From positions 1 through 6,225 of the forward strand of contig QIAR01000285.1 of NCBI GenBank assembly GCA_003225595.1: DNA of 6,225 nucleotides, in the 5' to 3' direction. Both the position numbers and the translations under genes were made by a program. A model generated the notes under the pieces. That model worked only from the letters and a program-made list of their open reading frames with translations, was not told the origin of the DNA and did no database searches. Positions 1 through 5,660 of the stretch are shown in pieces; positions within the stretch are counted from its first letter, which is position 1; every line of letters starts with the position of its first letter. This DNA comes from Acidobacteriota bacterium. Its GTDB lineage: Bacteria > Acidobacteriota > Terriglobia > Terriglobales > Acidobacteriaceae.

Positions 1-9
1 TTCTGCCGA

Positions 10-250
10 CGGCCGAAAACACGCGGGAGCAAGTTTAAGAAGGCGAGACACTAATCATAGCCAAGAGTCTCAAGCAAGCTCCGGGAAAACCTGTTCACTC
101 TCTGCCACAGCCATGATCTTCGTTCCCTTTGCCACGTTTGGTTTTGCCAACCTTCGATCCTCCTTTTTGGCGGAGCAAAGCTGCCATCGATGAAGGCTTC
201 ACCTACATTACCCATTGGGCGTCGGTTAGGTCGCGAGCGTAAGGCGGAAG
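10..250 (-). pseudogene. IS5-family transposase relic, internally deleted and frameshifted
   Basis: Three pieces of an IS5-type DDE transposase can be read on the minus strand, each in a different frame. At 241-212 the frame reads YARDLTDAQW, the N-terminal signature of these transposases ('Y.SDLTDAQW.LI'). From about 200 to 168 another frame reads EAFIDGSFAPP, matching the block around the first catalytic Asp (FIDGSFA..KKGG). It continues after a shift as KGGSKVGKTKRGKG (roughly 167-125) and after a second shift as TKIMAVAE (roughly 124-102). Near 50-10 a frame reads CLAFLKLA, similar to the C-terminal helix of the family. The N-terminal signature abuts the catalytic block, so about 80 residues usually between them are missing, and the middle-to-C-terminal part is also missing. 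It is a dead remnant. The C-terminal match is the weakest part. No terminal repeats were identified. Confidence 0.72.
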
Positions 251-449
251 ATCGAATCACTCCACACAGATGTCGAAGATGCTGTTGAACTTGAAACCAA
301 GTCGATGCCCTCCTACTGTGTCTCCTAGACGAAGTGGCGCACAACAACGGAGGCGGAGAACTCGGCCAGAGGTTCCGCTTGCGTTTTTTTTTGGCTATGG
401 AGATTGTCAGCGGCGGAATCCAAGGCGAATTTGCACAACAGGAACGAGT

Positions 450-477
450 TTTGCACAGACAGACCGGGTCCTATAAT
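450..477 (+). promoter_or_regulatory. Promoter-like element with perfect TATAAT box
   Basis: A perfect sigma-70 -10 hexamer, TATAAT, lies at 472-477. Possible -35 boxes are TTTGCA at 450-455 (spacing 16) or TTGCAC at 451-456 (spacing 15). The predicted start near 484 is just before the hairpin at 490-527, so most transcripts might be very short, or readthrough could reach the gene at 733. The intergenic stretch 251-732 otherwise shows no plausible gene: the open frames there have no ribosome site and no family resemblance. Confidence 0.4.
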
Positions 478-489
478 GCGAAGCAAGTT

Positions 490-527
490 AACCCCGCATC
501 ACCCTACCAAATCCCTGGTGCGGGGTT
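490..527 (+). terminator. Hairpin, possible attenuator or weak terminator
   Basis: AACCCCGCA at 490-498 pairs perfectly with TGCGGGGTT at 519-527, giving a 9-bp GC-rich stem with a 20-base loop. It is followed by GTTCTT, only a weak U-tract, so intrinsic termination is plausible but not certain. It begins about 13 bases after the TATAAT at 472-477. Confidence 0.45.
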
Positions 528-732
528 GTTCTTCCCGCCCTTTGCCCTCCATTTGAAGAGCCTGCACGCTCAAGGATGGACAGCCGATCAATCACTTGTC
601 CTGCACCGAACAGTGTAGCCGCAAAAAAAGTGATATATTCTGTTCAGTCTTTTACGCATCCTTCCGCCGCGCCTCATGGTGACGGTTTCTCGCGCAAGCA
701 GAGGAACGCTCGATTGTGCAGGAGGCTTAATC

Positions 733-993
733 ATGGCAGATGCAAGTCCTCCATCTCCCAACATCTTTTATCCCGAATGGCAGCATGAGCTACAAGCTGC
801 GCTTTTGGAGCTTGACACCGAAAAGCTACGAGAGCGCGTTGCAGCCGCAGAAACCGCTATCTTCAATCGTCTTCAGGCTATTTCGCAAGGCTCGAATCAC
901 ACTGCGGAACGGCAGGCCATTGAAGATGCTCTCGCAAGCCTTCGCGTTCTCAAGAGGGACAATCTGGGGTTTCCTGACTGGGAAAAGAAGTAA
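733..993 (+). CDS. Small conserved hypothetical protein (86 aa)
   Basis: The start is fixed by a strong ribosome binding site, AGGAGG at 720-725, 7 bases before ATG 733; the open frame upstream of it has no such site. The protein begins MADASPPSPNIFYPEWQHEL and ends PDWEKK. It is soluble and charged, with no signal peptide or membrane segment. Residues about 15-50 and 55-80 look like two amphipathic helices, a probable helical hairpin or coiled coil (LLELDTEKLRERVAAAETAI, then AERQAIEDALASLRVL). I recall similar short proteins starting '..FYPEWQ..LQAAL.E.D..KL..RV..AE.AI..RL' in acidobacterial genomes, function unknown. It ends 3 bases from the stop of the convergent receiver gene with no terminator between them, so the two transcripts would overlap. 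A -10-like TATATT at 634-639 lacks a good -35 box. Confidence 0.82.
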   Translation: MADASPPSPNIFYPEWQHELQAALLELDTEKLRERVAAAETAIFNRLQAISQGSNHTAERQAIEDALASLRVLKRDNLGFPDWEKK

Positions 994-996
994 GAA

Positions 997-1374
997 TCAC
1001 GCGGCAATGTGGTAGAGCAAAGCGCGGGCTTTGCCGACCAGAACAGACAAGTGCTCGGACTTTGAAACTAGCGCGGATACACCTGCGGAACGAGCTTCCT
1101 TCTCAGAGAACACATCGCTGTACTCGCTGAAAATAAGTAGCGGCACCCTGGACATCAAATCTTGCAGAACACGGGCAGCGTCTATGCCATTCATCACTGG
1201 CATTGAGAGGTCCATCACAATCAGGTCAGGATGCAACTGCTGAGCTTTTTCAATCGCCTCTCGCCCGTTTTCTGCTTCTCCGCACACCTCAAAATCCGCT
1301 TCGCGTTTGAATAGCTCACACAGCGCCTGGCGGATAAACGCATTGTCATCTACGATCAAGACGGCCTTCGCCAT
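997..1374 (-). CDS. Single-domain response regulator (CheY-like receiver only)
   Basis: This is a 125-residue protein consisting of one receiver domain and nothing else. All phosphorylation residues are visible: the acidic pair D9-D10 (VLIVDDN), phospho-acceptor D55 (LIVMDLSMPVMNG), the switch Ser S83 (LLIFSEYSD) and K105 (SALVSKSEHL). The ATG at 1374 was chosen because it starts right at the first receiver strand and has AAGGGG about 9 bases upstream; the frame extends another 24 codons without receiver homology. With no DNA-binding or enzyme domain it should act by protein contact or as a phosphate sink, probably with a histidine kinase encoded elsewhere, since none is in the window. The sequence resembles receivers of the NarL group (EAENGREAIEKAQQLHPDLIVMDL) that have lost the HTH. 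It is convergent with the gene at 733-993. Confidence 0.9.
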   Translation of the reverse strand: MAKAVLIVDDNAFIRQALCELFKREADFEVCGEAENGREAIEKAQQLHPDLIVMDLSMPVMNGIDAARVLQDLMSRVPLLIFSEYSDVFSEKEARSAGVSALVSKSEHLSVLVGKARALLYHIAA

Positions 1375-1398
1375 CGGCAGACCCCTTGGGGGATTGAG

Positions 1399-1418
1399 GC
1401 CAGCACAGTGCCAGCACA
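1399..1418 (-). promoter_or_regulatory. 9-bp direct repeat, 11-bp period, upstream of receiver gene
   Basis: On the coding (minus) strand TGTGCTGGC occurs twice, separated by AC (plus-strand GCCAGCACA at 1399-1407 and 1410-1418). The period of 11 is about one helical turn, and the repeats lie 25-44 bases upstream of the start codon at 1374, which suits an activator or repressor site. The overlapping TGGCAC-N5-TGGC resembles a sigma-54 -24/-12 element, but one -12 base differs and the implied leader is very short. From 1419 to 1630 I see no gene or other clear element. Confidence 0.25.
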
Positions 1419-1630
1419 CTTCTATCGCGCGACTTTTTCGATGCAATCGTCCTTTTTCCCGTTGTGTGCGCAGCTTACGTTTGTTTTGGAGCTATTCCCT
1501 GGCAGGGAAGAGAGTAATCAGGCATTTGCCGATTCCAATGTTACGGTCCGACTCGATACGACGACGCACGAAATGGCCCAGCGGTGGTGGATGGCTCCCT
1601 CCAGAAGGGAACACACTCTCCCGTTTGAAG

Positions 1631-1837
1631 GTAAGCGTCCGCCGATGACCGCAGAACTTTTTACAGAGTAATATTCCAGGACAGGAGTTGACCGATACGT
1701 TTTTTCGGGTGATCGGCGATACGGGCGATGACGGCGCGGAGATAAGCTTCAGGATCGATGGCGTTGATCTTGGCAGTTTCAATGTGACTTCGAGCGGGTT
1801 GGAGATCCCGCCCGATCAGAATGTGTCCCCAATGCGG
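1631..1837 (-). mobile_element. IS66-family element fragment: terminal repeat plus transposase C-terminus
   Basis: The minus strand encodes a run ending at a TAA at 1663-1661. It contains IETAKINAIDPEAYL (from about 1783), then RAVIARIADHPKKRIGQLL and SWN, the characteristic C-terminus of the IS66 TnpC transposase ('IETAK.NG.DPEAYLR.VL.RIADHP..RI.ELLPWN'). Just beyond the stop, the plus strand starts GTAAGCGTCCGCCGATGACC at 1631, matching the GTAAGCG start of IS66 terminal inverted repeats, so 1631 is probably the element's outer end. The frame is open only back to a TGA at 1840-1838, and the last part before that stop (1837-1790) does not match well. Most of the transposase, the accessory orfs and the other end are absent. 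Confidence 0.8.
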
Positions 1838-2151
1838 TCAATCTGACCGCGAATTTCACCAGTTACCACAGGTTTTCCAAGGGGAATGAACTGAGAATAG
1901 CAAACCAGATCGATGGTGGGCTGCACGATTACCGAAACCTGTTACAGCGGTCGGGTGCGTCGAGCGTTTTCATCCGATAGAATTGGCCGATTATCCTGGC
2001 CGCCATTGCTGGCCAACTGGCAGTGGAAAGGCGTCGCTGTCGGCCAGGGACTTTTGGACAAGTTCATCCAAGGGAAGCGCAGAAGATCACACGGGGGTTT
2101 TTCGGTTGAGCAGGTCTTTGAGCTCGGAATGAGCAACCTGAATCGAGCATC
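1838..2151. other. Gene-free tract between IS66 fragment and nuclease relic
   Basis: No convincing coding region is seen here on either strand; the open frames are interrupted and unlike known families. Read on the minus strand, 1871-1805 shows three loosely similar units of about 20 bases (GGTGAAATTCGC, GGTCAGATTGACCGC, GGGACACATTCTGATCGGGC). This style of spaced terminal repeats is found at IS21-family ends, so it may be the debris of another insertion. That reading is by eye only. Confidence 0.25.
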
Positions 2152-2455
2152 ATCGATCTGGTTGGCGAGATGGACGGCAAGAGAACGCTCATAGAGTTCA
2201 AAACCGCCGCCAGCGACTTCGAGGATTACGAAGTCGCCTTGCTCGACCAGGTGACGGCCTACAAACTGGCGGAACCTGAGGTTCGGCAGATTGGGGTCTG
2301 CGTGTTGGTGAAAACCAAAGCTCCGAAAATTTGCTGGCACAGGACCGACAGGACTCCAGACCAAGTCGTGGAGTACCTGGAAAAGGCTGAAACGCCAGAT
2401 CGAACAGTCTGTTTTCTACAAGCGGGTCGGCAAATGGTGCAGGCAGTGCGAATTC
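2152..2455 (+). pseudogene. PD-(D/E)XK nuclease (RecB/Cas4-like) C-terminal relic with frameshift
   Basis: From 2152 the frame reads IDLVGEMDGKRTLIEFKTA. This carries the metal-binding Asp (IDL, codon 2155) and the E-x-K pair (IEFKT) of the PD-(D/E)XK fold, followed by LLDQVTAYKLAEP with the Q-xxx-Y motif of RecB-type nucleases, and then CVLVKTKAPKICWHRT. After YLEKAE (near 2391) homology moves by one base into the frame starting at 2396, reading QIEQSVFYKRVGKWCRQCEF. Here 'FYKRVGKWC..C' is the usual end of this family, with cysteines that in relatives bind an Fe-S cluster. In the first frame the protein would instead end at a TAG at 2458-2460 with an unrelated tail. The N-terminal half is missing: an in-frame TGA lies at 2119-2121 and no homology is seen before IDL. 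A start at ATG 2170 would remove the catalytic Asp. A terminator follows directly. Confidence 0.75.
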
Positions 2456-2472
2456 GTTAGTTCTTTTGCTAC

Positions 2473-2504
2473 AAGAGCCCACATCAGTGCTGGGCTCTTT
2501 TTTC
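2473..2504 (+). terminator. Rho-independent terminator
   Basis: AAGAGCCCA at 2473-2481 pairs perfectly with TGGGCTCTT at 2491-2499 around a 9-base loop, and the pairing continues into a run of six T (2498-2503). It lies about 15 bases after the end of the broken nuclease gene, so it was presumably that gene's terminator. It is the best-formed terminator in the window. Confidence 0.85.
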
Positions 2505-2552
2505 TTAGCCGTCCATGAACTCGTTCTCGAAGGCAAGCGAGGAGCAGACAGT

Positions 2553-2585
2553 TGATCCCCGTCGCTGTAAACTGACCCCCGTCGC
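2553..2585. repeat. Short tandem repeat, 20-bp spacing (possible IS end)
   Basis: TGATCCCCGTCGC (2553-2565) and TGACCCCCGTCGC (2573-2585) differ at one of 13 positions and are spaced exactly 20 bases apart. They are followed by GTTGACGGGG. Repeated short units of this kind, with TGA...CCCCGTCGC, are typical of the multiple terminal repeats of IS21-family elements. No IstA or IstB coding sequence is visible nearby, so this would be an orphan end. Confidence 0.35.
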
Positions 2586-2670
2586 GTTGACGGGGTAGTA
2601 TGGACAGGGGAAGAAAACAACATCCATCTGCCTTCCGAGTTACCCCATAGCCTTTAGGAGCTAACCTGCG

Positions 2671-2850
2671 GCGCGCGTGTGCGCGGCGTGCGGGAAGGAC
2701 CTGGATTGCACTGCCCTGGAGAGCGGCAATCTCCTGACGCGGTGAGAGCTCCCACTGCTAGACAGGAGATTCGTCATAGCCTAACGTGCCCAGATGCTAT
2801 GGCGCTGGTGGCAATCCACCATGGGAAATAATCGTGATTATGGTCAGGGT
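2671..2850 (+). other. Hairpin-rich non-coding segment, possible structured RNA relic
   Basis: Within the gene-free stretch 2505-2941, consecutive perfect stems occur: CGCGC 2672-2676 with GCGCG 2681-2685; AATCTCCTG 2728-2736 with CAGGAGATT 2763-2771; CATAGC 2775-2780 with GCTATG 2796-2801; and TGGTGG 2806-2811 with CCACCA 2816-2821 (CAAT loop). No open frame on either strand looks coding. The spacing and the phrases 'GTGTGCG', 'AGCCTAAC' and 'ATGCTATGGCGCTGGTGG' recall domain I of bacterial group II introns, but I see neither the conserved domain V nor a reverse transcriptase. A truncated intron is therefore only a hypothesis. Confidence 0.3.
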
Positions 2851-2941
2851 TCAGCATGCCGATCTTCGGAGCAGTCGTAGTGATCGTCAGAGTCGTCGTT
2901 AGTTCAAGTCGTTCGAGGAGTTTTGAAATTTGACCAAACGT

Positions 2942-4186
2942 CTACTGAAGAAAAATCACAAGTAGGCGACCATCGGAGCGATATGAGGCACCAGTGGCAT
3001 TTCTCGCTTCATGGATCGGATTCGGCGGGAGGTGATAATTCAAGCGCTTGATCTTCCCCGTCCTTTCGAGAGTTTCCGAGATGTAATCGCGCTCACCGTC
3101 TACGGCGGGATCGATCTTGTGGGTCACCTTCCCGCTGCGCTGGTCCTTCTCGAAGCCTATATCGTGTGTGCCTGCGCCAACCCAAACTGGCTGTCCGTTC
3201 CACGTAATGGGAGCTTTCCAGAGGCGGAAGTGGTGACGGCTGGCGACTACTGAGTAGGCCTCGGCCTGCTCGTAGCCGAAATCCTGGGCGCGGTTGAATA
3301 AGTACAGCGTGCTCATCGGCATCTGCAGGTAATCCTTTTTCTGATATGTCACCAGGACAGCATTGATAACCGCTTCCTCGACGGACTTATCTGCAAGTCG
3401 CCAACCCGCGGCTTCAAATGCGCGCTGCACCTGCTGCTCAGAGCCCACGATCACAAAATTCACCATGTCGCCGAGATTATTGAATGGATCGTTGACGCGC
3501 CGGGGCAGACCGTCGAGTTTCTTGCAGAGTTCCGTATCAAGTGGGACGTTGGCGGCCTTCAAAGCCTTTATGCTTCTAACGGCTGCGGCGGCCGCAGACT
3601 CTGAAGCGCTTCCAGGCGATGCATCGGATGCAGCACGTGCACCCTGAGGAGTCGACGCCGAATTTGCTGGACCAGTGCCGAATTGTCCGGAGAGCCAGGT
3701 CTCGGCGGCCGCAGCGAGTTTGGATTTTGCAGTTACAGTTGCTTGAGTCGGTGCCGAGATCAACTGAAGCTCGACTAAAATGTCGCCCGTGCATGGCAGC
3801 GGACCGCTGGCGTTCATGCCGAGGTAAAGGTGCTCTAACTGCTCGATTTTTAGTTCCTTCTTCGAACCCACAAAGAAGAGTGCGCCGTTTTCACTAAGTT
3901 TGCCGATCAGGGCGCCGGGCAGGGCACTGTTCAGTGGGAGAGTGCCGTTTTGAGAGGTCTTTGCTCCATTGGGGCTGCATCCCCCCTTGCCAGCGACAGC
4001 GTTGATTTGCATGGCATCACCGGGATGCAGGTCGATGCGTGTGTCTATCCAAGCTTCGGTGGGAGAAACTGTCAGATTGTAAGTGAGATCGGCAAAAACA
4101 TTGGCGGGAGTAAGGTCTTGTCCCCTCGCGAGCGAGGAAATAATTAGAGAGCACGTACAAACAGATAGGATGGAGTAGCGCTTCAT
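2942..4186 (-). CDS. Secreted protein: LecA/PA-IL-like domain plus LssY C-terminal domain
   Basis: The product is 414 residues. Residues 1-22 form a signal peptide (MKRYSILSVCTCSLIISSLA, cleavage likely after ARG at 20-22). ATG 4186 was chosen because this signal starts there, although no clear ribosome site precedes it; the frame stays open upstream to a GTG at 4258. Residues about 33-145 resemble the PA-IL/LecA galactophilic-lectin beta-sandwich (W46-x-D48, DLHPGD at 52-57, GALIGKL at 91-97, LFFVG, LYLGMN, GDILVEL). An Ala/Ser-rich linker spans about 155-205. Residues about 225-390 match the LssY C-terminal domain: VNDPFNNLGDMVNFVIVGS, AFEAAGW at 256-262, LYLFNRAQDFGYEQ, HHFRLW at 318-323, PVWVGAGTHDIGFE at 333-346, THKIDPAVDGERDYI at 355-369. 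LssY was named for a Legionella type I secretion locus; the biochemical role of the domain is unknown. Export to periplasm or surface is inferred. The gene stands alone, with no partner in the same operon. Confidence 0.85.
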   Translation of the reverse strand: MKRYSILSVCTCSLIISSLARGQDLTPANVFADLTYNLTVSPTEAWIDTRIDLHPGDAMQINAVAGKGGCSPNGAKTSQNGTLPLNSALPGALIGKLSENGALFFVGSKKELKIEQLEHLYLGMNASGPLPCTGDILVELQLISAPTQATVTAKSKLAAAAETWLSGQFGTGPANSASTPQGARAASDASPGSASESAAAAAVRSIKALKAANVPLDTELCKKLDGLPRRVNDPFNNLGDMVNFVIVGSEQQVQRAFEAAGWRLADKSVEEAVINAVLVTYQKKDYLQMPMSTLYLFNRAQDFGYEQAEAYSVVASRHHFRLWKAPITWNGQPVWVGAGTHDIGFEKDQRSGKVTHKIDPAVDGERDYISETLERTGKIKRLNYHLPPNPIHEARNATGASYRSDGRLLVIFLQ

Positions 4187-4297
4187 AGTAGAAGCGCGGA
4201 GAAGTTGCCGACGAGCTGCGCGGGCGCCGTGACTTCCACACTCGCTAAAGCGTTGCACCGCGCGGCGCTGCCCGGAAACTACCAGAGCCTACTTTGA

Positions 4298-4326
4298 TTT
4301 ATGACACGATTCCCGATCCGGCACAA
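4298..4326 (-). promoter_or_regulatory. Weak sigma-70-like promoter candidate for the LssY_C gene
   Basis: On the minus strand TTGTGC (4326-4321) and CATAAA (4303-4298) are spaced by 17 bases and lie about 110 bases upstream of the start codon. Only 3 of 6 and 4 of 6 consensus positions match, so this is a candidate only. Confidence 0.2.
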
Positions 4327-4420
4327 TACAGTCGATAGTGGATTTACTACTTAGATTACCAGATTCGCAACATGACACGGCGTTGCTGGTTCGGGAGCTG
4401 CGTCGCGGCGGTTACGAGCC

Positions 4421-4863
4421 AACAATTACCAAACCCAAAACGACTTTGGCCGTGGCGGAGGACGCTTTGTGGGTGTAAACGTCTGCGCCTATGACGGCGT
4501 CGCTATGCGGGCAGGCACGACGGCAAAACAACTCTGCATCCTGGACAACTCCAACGGCACGTTGTTTGACGACAGCATGCTGCCTGCCGATAACGACTAT
4601 GTTGCCAGTTCGACCACCACTCCGTCCGAGGTCTTACTCGGAAGCATTGACAACGTCAACCCTGGGAGCAACGTTTATGAATACGTCTTCACGGTGAATT
4701 TCGCAGCAGGCACGGCAACCTTGGCCGGTGTGAACGGGACCATGCCCCTGGCCGTGCCCAGCTATAGCTTAGCCTGCGGTGGTTTCGGTGCCTGCATCCC
4801 CCAGCCGGGGGTCAGCGCCTTACTGGACTCACTGGCGTGACATGCATGGTTGCCTACAATCGC
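4421..4863 (+). pseudogene. Internal fragment of a large acidobacterial-type secreted protein
   Basis: The frame reads NNYQTQNDFGRGGGRFVGVN from 4421 and continues with VCAYDGVAM, QLCILDNSNGTLFDDSMLPADND, EVLLGSIDNVNPGSNVYEY and ACGGFGACIPQPGVSALLDSLA to a TGA at 4838. From memory this matches the middle of large exported proteins common in Acidobacteriota ('.NTQNDFGR..G..LGVNVCAYD...LLPAD.D...P......IGS.D......VY.Y.F.VNFA...IP.....CIPQ.GV...LDSLGDRLMYRLAYRNF'). After the TGA the frame one base back reads CMVAYNR (4843-4863), resembling 'YRLAYRN', so the stop reflects a small deletion with frameshift. The N-terminal part (signal peptide and start) is missing, with a TGA in frame at 4373, and homology ends where it meets the 3' end of the convergent regulator gene. 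The only starts are internal (GTG 4469), without a ribosome site. Function of the full-length family is unknown. Confidence 0.65.
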
Positions 4864-5567
4864 GTTATGACGGGAGACGACTCCGGGTTCCGAAAGCTCC
4901 TGCCAACCCTTCGGTGCGGGGAAACCAGCGAGTGCGTAATGGCATGCACCGAGAGCGCGATCCGGTTATGCACTCCAACCTTGCGCATCAGCTTGGCGAC
5001 GTGGGCCTTGACCGTGCGCTCCCTGATGCCTAGTGGGGCGCCAATTTCCTTATTCGATTGGCCCGCCACCAGCATTTCCAAAACTTCCTTTTCACGATCG
5101 GTGAAGGTCACTCGACCAGCCGGGAAGATGGGTCCAGGAGCGGCCGAAACTCGCTCGATGAACATTGACAGGACGCGCCGCGGCGCCCAGACCGACGCCT
5201 TATGCACGACCCGGATCGCCTGCACAAATTCATTCGCAGACGCTGCTTCGTCCACGTAACCCTTGGCCCCGGAGGCGATCGCCTTGAGAATGGTTTCCTC
5301 GTCCATGCCCGAGCCTGTCACAATGACGCGCAGGTCTGGACGGGTGGCCTTCAGGCCGGCCATGACGTCGAAAAGATTCTGGCCACTGCGGTTGCCCAAC
5401 AGGATCAGATCGATATTCTGGAGCGCACCGATATCGGGAAGGGCTGCCGAAGCCAGTTCGAAGTCGGTTTCGGAGTCAAACAGTGCGCGGAAGCCCACAA
5501 ACCGCAGTGGATCGCTTTCCACCACTGCAATACGGATGGACGGCTTTTTGGCTGGTGCAGCTTTCAT
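4854..5567 (-). CDS. NarL/LuxR-type response regulator with degenerate receiver
   Basis: The product is 237 residues. ATG 5567 was chosen because AAGGA lies 7 bases upstream and the receiver starts shortly after; the frame opens 34 codons earlier without homology. Residues about 10-125 form a receiver fold (IRIAVVESDPLRFVGFRALF, then GLKATRPDLRVIVTGS and AIASGAKGYVDEAAS). Key residues are lost: the acidic pair is E17-S18, the phospho-Asp position (IDLILLGNRSG) is G58 or N59, and the conserved Lys is E107. Residues about 153-212 are an intact LuxR/GerE helix-turn-helix (FTDREKEVLEMLVAGQSNKE, then IGAPLGIRERTVKAHVAKL and MRKVGVHNR). The protein should therefore bind DNA without Asp phosphorylation and is probably controlled by expression level or a partner. 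The final 20 residues or so exceed the usual LuxR end and run into the neighbouring relic at 4863-4854. No kinase gene is adjacent. Confidence 0.9.
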   Translation of the reverse strand: MKAAPAKKPSIRIAVVESDPLRFVGFRALFDSETDFELASAALPDIGALQNIDLILLGNRSGQNLFDVMAGLKATRPDLRVIVTGSGMDEETILKAIASGAKGYVDEAASANEFVQAIRVVHKASVWAPRRVLSMFIERVSAAPGPIFPAGRVTFTDREKEVLEMLVAGQSNKEIGAPLGIRERTVKAHVAKLMRKVGVHNRIALSVHAITHSLVSPHRRVGRSFRNPESSPVITRL

Positions 5568-5607
5568 GGCTTTCCTTGTCTTGCTTTTGAGGCATATTCC
5601 TGCCATA

Positions 5608-5635
5608 AGCATAGCTGCATTTGCTGAGAGGTAAA
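5608..5635 (-). promoter_or_regulatory. Sigma-70-like promoter candidate for the LuxR-type regulator
   Basis: On the minus strand TTTACC (5635-5630) and TATGCT (5613-5608) are separated by 16 bases and lie about 40 bases upstream of the start codon at 5567. Each hexamer matches the consensus at 4 of 6 positions, so the call is tentative. Confidence 0.3.
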
Positions 5636-5660
5636 GAATTACGGCGGTAACCTTGCGCTG

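Noticed and set aside
353..392. GCGGA/TCCGC stem followed by nine T (384-392) as a terminator
   Set aside because: The stem is only 5 bp with bulges and lies 5 bases from the T-run, so it is too weak to annotate.
334..618. 94-residue plus-strand open frame across the hairpin at 490-527
   Set aside because: It crosses a promoter-like box and a terminator-like hairpin, has no ribosome site and resembles no protein family.
608..645. GAACAG/CTGTTC inverted repeat around a TATATT box upstream of the small gene
   Set aside because: Six-base arms 26 bases apart are expected by chance and no -35 box supports a promoter.
1387..1413. Sigma-54 promoter for the receiver gene
   Set aside because: The -24 part fits, but the -12 part has a mismatch and the start would fall on the ribosome site, so it is not annotated as such.
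1942..2364. 140-residue minus-strand open frame
   Set aside because: It is antisense to the nuclease relic, whose motifs are clear on the plus strand.
2385..2400. Programmed frameshift in the nuclease gene
   Set aside because: No slippery heptamer is seen, and the missing N-terminal half makes simple decay the better explanation.
2874..2912. GTCGT repeated at 9-bp spacing as a CRISPR or tandem array
   Set aside because: The units are only 5 bases, spacing breaks after three copies, and there are no spacers or cas genes.
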